Source of the DNA: Nocardioides sp. TF02-7 | Lineage (GTDB): Bacteria; Actinomycetota; Actinomycetes; Propionibacteriales; Nocardioidaceae | Length of the DNA stretch: 64,000 nucleotides | Assembly (NCBI RefSeq): GCF_022437945.1 | Contig: NZ_CP092535.1 | Span: 1,860,001-1,924,000, forward strand | Direction: 5' to 3' | In this document: in pieces, positions 45,813 through 53,832 of the stretch | Position numbering within the stretch: the first letter of the stretch is position 1 | Layout: each line of letters begins with the position of its first letter | Notes under the pieces: model-generated | Seen by the model: the letters and a program-made list of their open reading frames with translations, nothing else | Database searches by the model: none | What the model was told of the DNA's origin: nothing | Made by a program: the position numbers and the translations under genes

Positions 45813-46853
45813 TCAGTCGGCGAGCAGCTCGCGCACCCGGGGCGCGACCTTCGTGCCGTAGAGCTCGATCGCCCGCATCAGGTGCTCGTGGGGAGGGCGC
45901 CGTTGCTGTACTTGAGGTCGAACCGCTGGATGCCGAGCGTCCGCACGGTCGTCGCGATCTTCTGCGCGACGGTCTCGGGCGAGCCGACGAACAACGCCCC
46001 GTGGTCGACCTCGGCGTCGTACTGCGCCCGGGTGCCGCGCGGCCAGCCGCGCTCGCGGCCGATCCGGTCGCGCATGGCCTGGTAATGGGGGAAGAGCAGC
46101 TCGCGCGCCTCGTCGTCGGTCTCGGCGACGAAGCCGGGGGAGTGCACCCCGATCGGCAGGTCGGGAGTGGTGTCGCCGTCGCCGACCTCGGTGAGGGCGC
46201 GACGGTAGAGGTCGGTGAACGGCGCGAACCGGGCCGGGTCGCCGCCGATGATCGCGAGCATCAGGGGGAAGCCGTACGACGCGGCCCGCACGACCGACTC
46301 CGGCGACCCGCCGACGCCGACCCAGGTGGGGATCGACCCGCGTGCGGTCGTGGGGAAGACCCGGGCGTCGGTGAGCGGTCCGCGGACCGTGCCCTGCCAG
46401 CTGACCCGGCCCTCGCCCTGCAGCCGCGCGAACAGGTCGAGCTTCTCGCTGAAGAGCCGCTCGTAGTCGGCGAGGTCGAAGCCGAACAGGGGGAACGACT
46501 CGGTGAACGACCCGCGGCCCAGTGTCACCTCCGCCCGGCCGCCGGAGATCGCGTCGAGGGTCGCGAACTTCTCGTAGACCCGGACCGGGTCGTCGCTGCT
46601 GAGCACGGTGACCGCGGTGCCGAGGACGATCCGCTCGGTGCGGGCGGCGATCGCGGCGAGCGGCAGCTCGGGGGCGCTGATCGCGAAGTCGCGGCGGTGG
46701 TGCTCACCGATGCCGAACGCGTCGACGCCGACCTGGTCGGCGAGCACGCCCCTGCTCGACGACGTCGCGCACCACCTGCGGGTGGGGGACCGGCCTGCCG
46801 TCGGCGTCGACGGTGACGTCGCCGAACGTGTCGAGCCCCAGCTGGAGCGTCAC
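45813..46853 (-). CDS. LLM-class flavin-dependent oxidoreductase
   Basis: About 346 residues after two shifts that cancel: one extra base near 46749-46752 (joins VVEQG to VLADQVGVDAFGIGEHHRRD) and one missing at 45890-45893 (restores NGALPHEHLMRAIELYGTKV). It is a luciferase-like monooxygenase. It begins LQLGLDTFGDVTVDADGRPV and has GIGEHHRRDFAISAPE plus AARTERIVLGTAVTVLSSDD, with GRAEVTLGRGSFTESFPLFG. It would use FMN or F420. Its GTG start overlaps the thioredoxin stop by 4 bases, so the two are co-translated. Confidence 0.85.
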
Positions 46854-47224
46854 TCCTCGTCCTGCGGCTTCTCCTCCGCCGCGGCGGCCATCGCCGCCTC
46901 GACGTCGAGGTCGCGGACCGCGGTGATCAGCTCGGCGAGGGCGGGCGCGGGCAGCGCGCCGGCCTGCCGGAAGACGAGCTGACCCTTCTTGAACGCCATG
47001 AGGGTCGGGATCGAGGTGACCTGCGCAGCCGCGGAGAGCTGCTGCTCCTCCTCGGTGTTGATCGAGGCGAAGACCAGGTCGGGGTTGGCCTCCGAGGCCT
47101 CCTCGTAGATCGGTGCGAACATCCGGCACGGGCCGCACCACGAGGCCCAGAAGTCCACGAGCACGATCTCGTTGTCGAGCACGGTGCTCTCGAAGTCCTG
47201 GGCGGTGAGGTCGATCGTGGTCAT
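46850..47224 (-). CDS. Thioredoxin
   Basis: A 124-residue thioredoxin. The active site is WASWCGPC with cysteines 30 and 33. It has the cis-proline segment TSIPTLMAFKKGQLVF and the family start TTIDLTAQDFESTVLDNE. A C-terminal tail of acidic residues (about 20) is unusual. It reduces disulfides in the cytoplasm. It shares a transcript with the LLM oxidoreductase, whose start overlaps its stop. ATG 47224. Confidence 0.9.
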   Translation of the reverse strand: MTTIDLTAQDFESTVLDNEIVLVDFWASWCGPCRMFAPIYEEASEANPDLVFASINTEEEQQLSAAAQVTSIPTLMAFKKGQLVFRQAGALPAPALAELITAVRDLDVEAAMAAAAEEKPQDEE

Positions 47225-47251
47225 GTCTTCAGAACCTGCCCCGGACGCCTG

Positions 47252-48005
47252 CTATTCCACGAGCATGACGTCGAGGTCGACCGGGCCGGCGATGCCGGCG
47301 ACGGTGCCGGTCTGGCTGTGCTGCCAGATCCACCACTCGCGGGCGGGGGGCCGGTCGCCGAGCCGCCGCACCCACTGCCGCCGGTCGATCTCCCGGGAGA
47401 ACCCGTACGTCGCCTCGAAGTCGGGGGAACGCGTAGACGACCACGCGGCGCCCGGTGCGGCGCTCGACCACGTCGACGAACGCCCGCACCTCCTCCAGCA
47501 GCTCCTCCCGCGGCGGCGGGGTCGAGCAGCTGCCCGCGAGCTCGAGGTCGACGACGGGCGGCAGGTGCCGGCGCCCCGCCACGTCGCCGAGGACGTCGGC
47601 GAAGTGCGCCGCCTGGTCGGCGCCGGCGGTGCACAGCGAGTAGTAGTGGTAGCCACCGACGCGGAGCCCCGCGTCGAGCGCCTCCGCCCGGTTGGCGGCG
47701 TACCGCGGATCGGTGAACGTCGTTCCCTCGGTCGCCTTGAGGTAGGCGAACCGCACCCCGTCGCCGGCGACCGCACGCCAGTCGATCTCCCCCTGGTGGT
47801 GGGAGACGTCGATGCCGCGGACCCGGCGGGGGCGCGGCGTGCGGGTCGGCTCTGGAGGATCGGACGAGGGCCGCGCCGTCGACGACGTGGCTGCGCTCGG
47901 TGAGCCGTCCGACGCCGACGGTCCGCTCTGCGACGGGGGTTCGTCGTCCGACGCACACCCGGTCAGGGCGAGCACCAGGAGCAGGACGGGCAGCAGCGGT
48001 CGCAC
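47252..48005 (-). CDS. GH25 lysozyme-like lipoprotein
   Basis: About 250 residues after removing one base in the run at 47423-47427 (joins VYAFP to DFEATYGFSREIDRRQ). Signal peptide with lipobox LALTGC, a Ser/Pro linker, then the glycoside hydrolase 25 domain: RGIDVSHHQGEIDWRAVAGD at the start, GVRFAYLKATEGTTFTDPRY, and PPVVDLELAGSC. The acidic residues in DVSHHQG and DLE are the expected active-site positions. It hydrolyses cell-wall muramic acid bonds outside the membrane. GTG 48005 follows GGGAG. Confidence 0.85.
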
Positions 48006-48154
48006 GACGACAGTCTCCCGTGCGCGTCCCGCCGAGCCCGGCCGCCATCCCCGAGGAGGACGCGGTCGCGACCTCAGGACGACGTGGGGCTCGTCCGTCG
48101 CGCGCGACGGTGCAGGGGTGGGACGTCGACCGGCGTCCGGAACAGGAGGCCCGC

Positions 48155-48684
48155 ATGACCACCGCTCCCGCGCCACCCGCGGCGCAACCAGGCCGCACCG
48201 CGACGGCGCCGGCTCGCCGGCACGTGGTGGCCGCCCACGCCGTCGCATGGTGCGTCGTGCCCGCCGGCTTGTGGCGGCTGCTCCTCGGCGCCGGGCTGAC
48301 CCTCGGCTTCGACCGCGCCCACCTCGAGGCCGACGGCATGCCCGGCTGGGGGACGGCGTACGTCGTCCCTCCTCACGGTCCTCACCGAGGGCCTCGCCCT
48401 GCTGGCCCTCGGGATGGTCAGGCCCTGGGGGAGGTCGTGCCCCGGTGGGTCCCGGTGCTGCGTGGTCGGCGGATCCCCACCGTCGCGGTCGTCGTCCCCG
48501 CCGCCCTCGGCGCACTGGCCTCGGTCCTCCTGTGGACCTTCACCGTGGTCGGCCTGCTCTCCGTCGAGGGATCGACGGCGCTGGTTGGCACGCGCTGATG
48601 GTCGGCGCCTACCTCCCGACCCTCCTGTGGGGGCCGCTGCTGCTGTGGCTCACCTGTGCCTACTACCTCCGGAGGACCCGATGA
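48155..48684 (+). CDS. Small membrane protein, first of a tandem pair
   Basis: About 177 residues after three shifts (one extra near 48367-48369, one missing at 48427-48431, one missing at 48568-48570). Four predicted membrane segments: CVVPAGLWRLLLGAGLTLGF, LLTVLTEGLALLALGMV, VAVVVPAALGALASVLLWTF and MVGAYLPTLLWGPLLLWL. It is a clear paralogue of the next gene, which shares the PxALWR start, the VRPW loop and the PPRWV-type loop. The stop overlaps the start of the next gene (ATGA). Function unknown; the two-component genes downstream are in the same direction. Confidence 0.6.
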
Positions 48685-49202
48685 ACCCCGTGACGACCTC
48701 GCGTCCCCGCCCCGCCGCCGGCCCGGTCGCCCGGCCCGCGCCGCCCGCCCCGCGCTGGGCGCGCACGGCCGCCCACGTCGCCGCGCTGACGCCGCTGCCC
48801 TCCGCCCTGTGGCGGGTGGCGCTCGCGCTCGGCTTCTCCGCGGGATACACCGAGGCCGGCCTGGAGGAGCTGGACCTCGACCTGGTGGGCACGCTGTGGC
48901 TCCTCGGGCTGAGCGCGGTCACCGAGGGTGCCGCGCTGCTCACGCTCGTCCTGGTGCGGCCGTGGCGGGAGGGGATGCCGCGCCGGGTGCCGCCGCGGTG
49001 GGTGGTGCGTGCCGGCTGGGCCGGCGTCGTGGTGCTGGCTCTGCTCTGGACGCAGCTCGCGTTCTGGTGGCACGTGCCGCACGACGACCTGACCCCCACC
49101 GGGACCACCGTGGTCGGGCTCCTCTACCTGCCGATGGTGGCGTGGGCCCCGCTGCTCGCCGCGGTGACGATCGACTACCGCCGTCGGCACCGGTGCTGCT
49201 GA
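48681..49202 (+). CDS. Small membrane protein, second of a tandem pair
   Basis: A 173-residue membrane protein with four predicted helices. It begins with a Pro/Ala-rich tail (RPAAGPVARPAPPAPR), then TPLPSALWRVALALGFSAGY, LLGLSAVTEGAALLTLVLV, and ends TVVGLLYLPMVAWAPLLAAV. It aligns along its whole length with the gene just upstream, which suggests tandem duplication. The ATG overlaps the upstream stop. It ends 39 bases before the histidine kinase gene; it may be the sensed partner of that system. I recognise no named family. Confidence 0.65.
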   Translation: MNPVTTSRPRPAAGPVARPAPPAPRWARTAAHVAALTPLPSALWRVALALGFSAGYTEAGLEELDLDLVGTLWLLGLSAVTEGAALLTLVLVRPWREGMPRRVPPRWVVRAGWAGVVVLALLWTQLAFWWHVPHDDLTPTGTTVVGLLYLPMVAWAPLLAAVTIDYRRRHRCC

Positions 49203-49241
49203 CGACGCGGGAGCCCGGCCGCTCCGTCCTACGATGGCGCG

Positions 49242-50543
49242 ATGGACGGCGCTCGGGGCCTGGCCACGGTGGATGAGTGGTCCCGCCGGCGACCCTGGCT
49301 CGCCGACGGCGTGCTCGCGGCGGTGCTCGCCGCGTTGCTCCTGCCGGTGGGCGTGGAGGCGGTGCTCGACGGGGGATGGCCGGCGGCGGCCCAGGCCGCG
49401 GTCGTCGCCGCCCTCGTCGTCGGGCACCTCGCCGTCGTGGTGCGCCGGCAGTCGCCGCGACTGGTGTTCGGCGTGGTCAGCGCCCTGGCGCTGCTGCTCG
49501 TCCTGCTCCCCGACCTCGGCGGCGCCACTGCTCGCGCCTACGACGGCCCGTTGCCGCCGATCGTGCTGCCCACCATGGTGGTGTTCCCCGTCGCGCTCTA
49601 CACCGTCGCCGCCCGGTGCCCCTCGACGACGTCGACACGGGCGCTCGGCGTCGCGGTCGTCGGCACCGTCCTCGCCCTCGGCCGGCTCTGGGCCTCCGAG
49701 GCGGGCATCGGGCTCACCGGCGACCAGCAGCCGGCCAGCGCGGCGGCGAGCTGGCCGCTGCTGGTGCTCGCCTCGGCCGTGTCGGCGGTGCTCGCACCCT
49801 GGGCGCTGGGCCGGTTCCGCCGGGTCCGGACGCAGTACGTCCTCGCCCTCGAGGAGCGGGCGGCGCGCGAGGAGGAGGACCGCCGCCGCCACGCCGAGGA
49901 CGTGCTGCGCGGGGAGCGGGAGCGGATCGCGCGGGAGCTGCACGACATCGTGTCCCACTCGCTCTCGGTGATGGTGAGCCAGGCCGAGGGCGGACGGATG
50001 ATGGCGCGGCGCGACCCCGCGGTGACGGCGGTCGTCCTGGAGACGATCGCCCGCACCGGTCAGGACGCGATGCGGGGGATGCGCGGGATGCTCGACGCGC
50101 TGGACCCGGACGGCGCCGAGCCCCACGCACCGCCGCAGCCGACACTGGCCGACCTCCCCGCGCTCGTCGACGGCGTCAGGGCGGCGGGCGCCACGGTCCA
50201 CTGTCGCGTGCACGGCGAGCCGCGGTCGCTCGGCGGTGCGGGGGAGCTGGCCGCCTACCGGGTGGTGCAGGAGTCGCTGACCAACGTGCTCAAGCACGCC
50301 GGCCCCGCGGCGACGGCCGAGCTCGGCGTCCGGTGGGAGCAGGACGCGCTGCGCATCGACGTCCGCGACGACGGCCGGCCCACCCGACCCACCGGACCCG
50401 GCGCGGAGCCGTCGGGACGGGGACTGGTCGGCATGCGCACCCGGCTGGAGCTGCTGGGCGGCAGCCTGGCGGCCGGTCCCGCCGACGACGGGTTCCGCGT
50501 CGAGGCCCGGATCCCCTACCCCCTCGGATCGGAGTCCCCGTGA
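49242..50543 (+). CDS. NarL-type histidine kinase
   Basis: A 433-residue kinase. About five membrane helices in the first 195 residues (PWLADGVLAAVLAALLLPVG and so on), then a coiled linker (LALEERAAREEEDRRRHAED), the phosphoacceptor region ERERIARELHDIVSHSLSVM with the modified histidine, and an ATPase domain (YRVVQESLTNVLKHAGPAAT, then DVRDDGRPTRP and GRGLVGMRTRLELLGG). It lies upstream of its regulator, with a 4-base overlap (GTGA). Membrane stress or a cell-envelope drug are common signals in this class. Confidence 0.9.
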   Translation: MDGARGLATVDEWSRRRPWLADGVLAAVLAALLLPVGVEAVLDGGWPAAAQAAVVAALVVGHLAVVVRRQSPRLVFGVVSALALLLVLLPDLGGATARAYDGPLPPIVLPTMVVFPVALYTVAARCPSTTSTRALGVAVVGTVLALGRLWASEAGIGLTGDQQPASAAASWPLLVLASAVSAVLAPWALGRFRRVRTQYVLALEERAAREEEDRRRHAEDVLRGERERIARELHDIVSHSLSVMVSQAEGGRMMARRDPAVTAVVLETIARTGQDAMRGMRGMLDALDPDGAEPHAPPQPTLADLPALVDGVRAAGATVHCRVHGEPRSLGGAGELAAYRVVQESLTNVLKHAGPAATAELGVRWEQDALRIDVRDDGRPTRPTGPGAEPSGRGLVGMRTRLELLGGSLAAGPADDGFRVEARIPYPLGSESP

Positions 50544-51199
50544 GCATCCGTGTGCTGGTCGCCGACGACCAGGAGCTGGTCAGGTCGGGAACCGCGATGA
50601 TCATCGGCTCCCAGGACGACCTGACGGTCGCCGGGGAGGCGGGCACGGGTCGTGAGGCGCTGTCGCTGGTCCGGACGACGCCGGTCGACGTGGTGCTGAT
50701 GGACGTCCGGATGCCGGAGATGGACGGCATCGAGGCCACCGAGCGGATCCTCGCGCTCCCCGACCCGCCCCGAGTCGTCGTGCTGACGACCTTCGACCTC
50801 GACGAGAGCGCGTTCGCCGCGCTGCGCGCCGGAGCCAGCGGGTTCCTGCTCAAGAGCACGCGGGCGGAGGACCTGGTCGCGGCGATCCGCACCGTCCACC
50901 GCGGGGACGCGGTCATCGCGCCGACCACCACCCGGCGGATGCTCGACCACGTGGTCCCGGCGCTGCCGGGGCCGTCCCGCCTGCCTCCCGAGATGTCGCG
51001 CCTCACCGAGCGTGAGCACGAGGTGCTCCTCGAGGTCGCCACCGGCGCCTCGAACGCGGAGATCGCCCAGCGGCTCTACCTCTCCGAGGCGACCGTCAAG
51101 ACCCACGTCGGCCGGCTGCTGTCCAAGCTCGGTCTGCGCGACCGCGTCCAGCTGGTGGTGCTCGCCTACGAGTGCGGCCTGGTCCGCCCAGGAGGCTGA
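50540..51199 (+). CDS. NarL/LuxR response regulator
   Basis: A 219-residue response regulator. The receiver begins SIRVLVADDQELVRSGTAMI and carries the phosphorylated aspartate in VVLMDVRMPEMDGIEATE (about residue 55), with TTFDLDESAFAALRAGASGF as the later strand. The HTH is RLTEREHEVLLEVATGASNA. The GTG start overlaps the kinase stop. This is a complete, normal two-component partner and probably regulates the small membrane proteins or the downstream gene 51292-52297. Confidence 0.92.
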   Translation: MSIRVLVADDQELVRSGTAMIIGSQDDLTVAGEAGTGREALSLVRTTPVDVVLMDVRMPEMDGIEATERILALPDPPRVVVLTTFDLDESAFAALRAGASGFLLKSTRAEDLVAAIRTVHRGDAVIAPTTTRRMLDHVVPALPGPSRLPPEMSRLTEREHEVLLEVATGASNAEIAQRLYLSEATVKTHVGRLLSKLGLRDRVQLVVLAYECGLVRPGG

Positions 51200-51291
51200 G
51201 CGTGCCGCCCGGCCGTCGTCATCCTCGAGGATGACCACGGCGGGCCCTGCGGCCGACGTACGCCGGCCTGCGTCGCGGCATCGTCGGCGGC

Positions 51292-52297
51292 ATGAGCCAG
51301 ACACCCACCCTCGTCGCCGGACCGGACGTCACCGCTCGGGAGCAGGTCAGCTCCGTGCAGCGGGTGGCCTTCGTCGTCGCGGTCGTGTCCTGCGTCCCCT
51401 ACCTGGTGCTCAAGCTGGCGTGGATCAGCGGCAGCACCGTGGGCATCCCCCGCGGGCAGCGAGCTGCTCGACACCGACCACGCGACCACGATGCGCCTCG
51501 TCAACGCCCTCACGGTCGGGATGGACTCGGCCGTGGTCGTGCTCGCCTGCATGCTGACCCGCCCGTGGGGCCGCCGCGTCCCGGCGTGGCTGCTCCTCGC
51601 TCCGACCTGGCTGGCCTGCGGGCTGCTGGGACCGATCCTGGTCGGCTTCCCGCTGCAGGTCGCCGCGAACCTGCTCGACCCCGGGGGTGCGTCCAGCCCC
51701 GACGCCCCGACGTTCCTCCAGCCGTGGGTGTTCACCGTCGTCTACACCGGGTTCGGGATCCAGGCCGTGGCGCTCGGCACGCTCTTCGTCGTCCACGCTC
51801 GCCGCCGCTGGGCGACGCTCTTGCGGGACGGGTCGGTCGAGCGCCGGCTCTCGCCCACGCTGCCCGCGCTGCGCGTCAGCGCCGTCGTCGCCGCCCTCGT
51901 CGGCTCGGTGCCCGTGGTCCTGCAGACCGCGTGGGCGCTCGGAGCGACGGTCGGGCTCAGCCAGGCGATCGTCGACGAGCGCAGCCGCGACAGCCTCCTC
52001 GCCAGCGCGGCGTTCGTGCCCTTCGCCGTGGCCGCGGTGGCCGGCGTGCTGCTCCTGGCCTTCCGCCCGGGGGGCGGCCTCCGGCTCCCGCTCGCCCTGG
52101 CCTGGACCGGCTCCGGCACCTTGACCGGATGGGGGGCGTGGTGGCTGTTCACCTCGCTGGGCGCGGGCGAGCCCGATGCCCGACCCACGGCGACGATGAG
52201 CCTCGTCCACGCGGCGGAGCTCGCGGCCGGTCTGGTGGTCGCGACGGCGGTGGTCCACCTGCTCGCCGAGCGGGCGCACGCGCTGCGGTCCCGGTGA
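51292..52297 (+). CDS. Integral membrane protein downstream of two-component system
   Basis: About 334 residues after removing one base at 51447-51451; the join gives WISGSTVGIPAGSELLDTDH. About nine predicted membrane helices (RVAFVVAVVSCVPYLVLKLA, VPAWLLLAPTWLACGLLGPI, FTVVYTGFGIQAVALGTLFV). A loop with GPILVGFPLQVAANLLDPGG stands out. It could be the target or the signal transducer of the two-component system 92 bases upstream. I do not recognise a named family. Confidence 0.6.
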
Positions 52298-52315
52298 GGC
52301 GACCCGGCGGGACGC

Positions 52316-53540
52316 TCAGCCGACGCCGCGCTCCTGGGCGACCGGGACCACCCGGGACGCGGCGAGCGGGAGCAGGGCGGAGAGCGCGAACGCGGCGCCG
52401 TACCCCCACTGCGTGATCACGACGCCCGCCACCGGCGGGACGGCGGCGGCGACGACGTTCTGCGCCGTAGTTCTGCACGCCGAGCGCCCGGCCCGACCAG
52501 AACGGGCCGGACCGCTCGGCGACGGCGGTGTAGGCGAGGCCGTTGTCGGCGACGGTGACCGCCGACGCGACGACGAGCAGCACGACCGCCGCTGCGGCGG
52601 CCGCCTCGCCCGGCACCGCGGCTGCGGCGCCGAGGGCGAGCATCGTGGCGACCGCCGCCCAGGCGATCCAGCGCATCGGCCGCATCCGGCCGCCGACCAG
52701 GTCGGAGAGGTGGCCGGCGCCGATCCGGCCGAGCGCGCCGCCGAGCTGGCTGCCGGCGACGACGGCGCCCGCGAGGCCCGCCGACCAGCCGAGGTCGTCG
52801 ACGAGCCAGGTGAGGCCGAAGGTCCACACCACGAACTGGGGCACGACGAGCAGCACGGAGGCCGCGTGGATCCGGGCGAGGTAGCCGTCGCCGCGGTAGG
52901 GGTTGGGCGCGGCGACCGCCTCCTCCGCGGCGGGCCGGGGCGGGTCGATGACGGCGACGGCGACGAGCACCGCGGCGACGGCCGTCGCGGCGACCGGGAG
53001 CCAGAGCGCCGCGTGCGGTCCGTGCCGGTCGGCGAGCACCGCCATCGTCAGCGCCGCGACACCGACGCCGAGCGGCTGGGCGCACTGCCGGATGCCCATC
53101 GCCAGCCCGCGCCGCTCCGGCGGGAACCACCCGACGACGACCCGGCCGGACGCCGAGTTGGTCGCCGCCGCGGCGGCCCCGGCGCCGAACAGCGCCGCCG
53201 CCGTCCACCACACCCCTTCGGCCGCGGCCGCGCCCGCCCCGGCCGCGGTCGTGCCGAGCAGCCCGGCGAGCAGGGCGAACCGCTCACCCCGCCGGTCGAC
53301 GACGACGCCCCACAGGACGAGGGTGCACATCAGGCCGGCCATCGGCGCGGCAGCGACCAGCCCCGCCTCCGCGAGGCTCAGGCCCAGCCGGTCGTGGAGG
53401 ACGGGGATGAGGAACGCCGGCCCGTGCACCATCGTCGCCGACGCCGCCTGCGCCGCCGTGCCGACCGCGAGCATGCCCCACCGCCGCGCCCCGCTGACGC
53501 GGTCGTGCGCGGGCAGCTCCGCAGGCCGGCTCGACACCAC
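52316..53540 (-). CDS. MFS transporter
   Basis: About 408 residues after removing one base at 52468-52469 (repair joins ALGVQN to TAQNVVAAAVPPVAGVVI), one of the few shifts not in a homopolymer. Twelve predicted helices; the first part has ASATMVHGPAFLIPVLHDRL and CTLVLWGVVVDRRGERFALL, and the second has PQFVVWTFGLTWLVDDLGWS. The pattern resembles the nitrate/cyanate-type or oxalate-formate-type subfamilies; which one I cannot say. GTG 53540 is the best start in frame, without a strong ribosome binding site. Confidence 0.75.
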
Positions 53541-53676
53541 GGCGCCAGTCAACGCCGGGGCGCCCGCCCACCCGCGCCGCATCTCAGGATGGGGTCGGTG
53601 ACGTTGGTCTCCCGGACCGCGATCCGGCCGGTCCGCGCGGCCGGGCGGCGTACGTCGCCGGGTGGGCTGCGGGGGG

Positions 53677-53760
53677 GACGTGACGGGCAAAACCTCCACT
53701 TGTCCGGCATTGCTTTGCCCGACATGTTGAGGTTTCCCCGGTCGGCCGGGGAAACCTCAC
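53677..53760. repeat. Repeat family B, copy with internally inverted segment
   Basis: GACGTGACGGGCAAAACCTC at 53677 onward matches 37662 onward. The 24-base core TGTCCGGCATTGCTTTGCCC plus GACA (53701-53724) is the exact reverse complement of the core at 37687-37710. The closing palindrome, TGAGGTTTCCCCGG and mirror (53728-53759), is perfect but for the centre. It lies between a MFS gene and the GH65 gene, 72 bases before the latter's stop. Confidence 0.9.
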
Positions 53761-53832
53761 GTGGGGTGGGCCGCACGGCGCGGCCGCTGCCGCCGTCGGC
53801 CGGCCGCCCCCCGCCCCCCGCCGCCCAACCCC

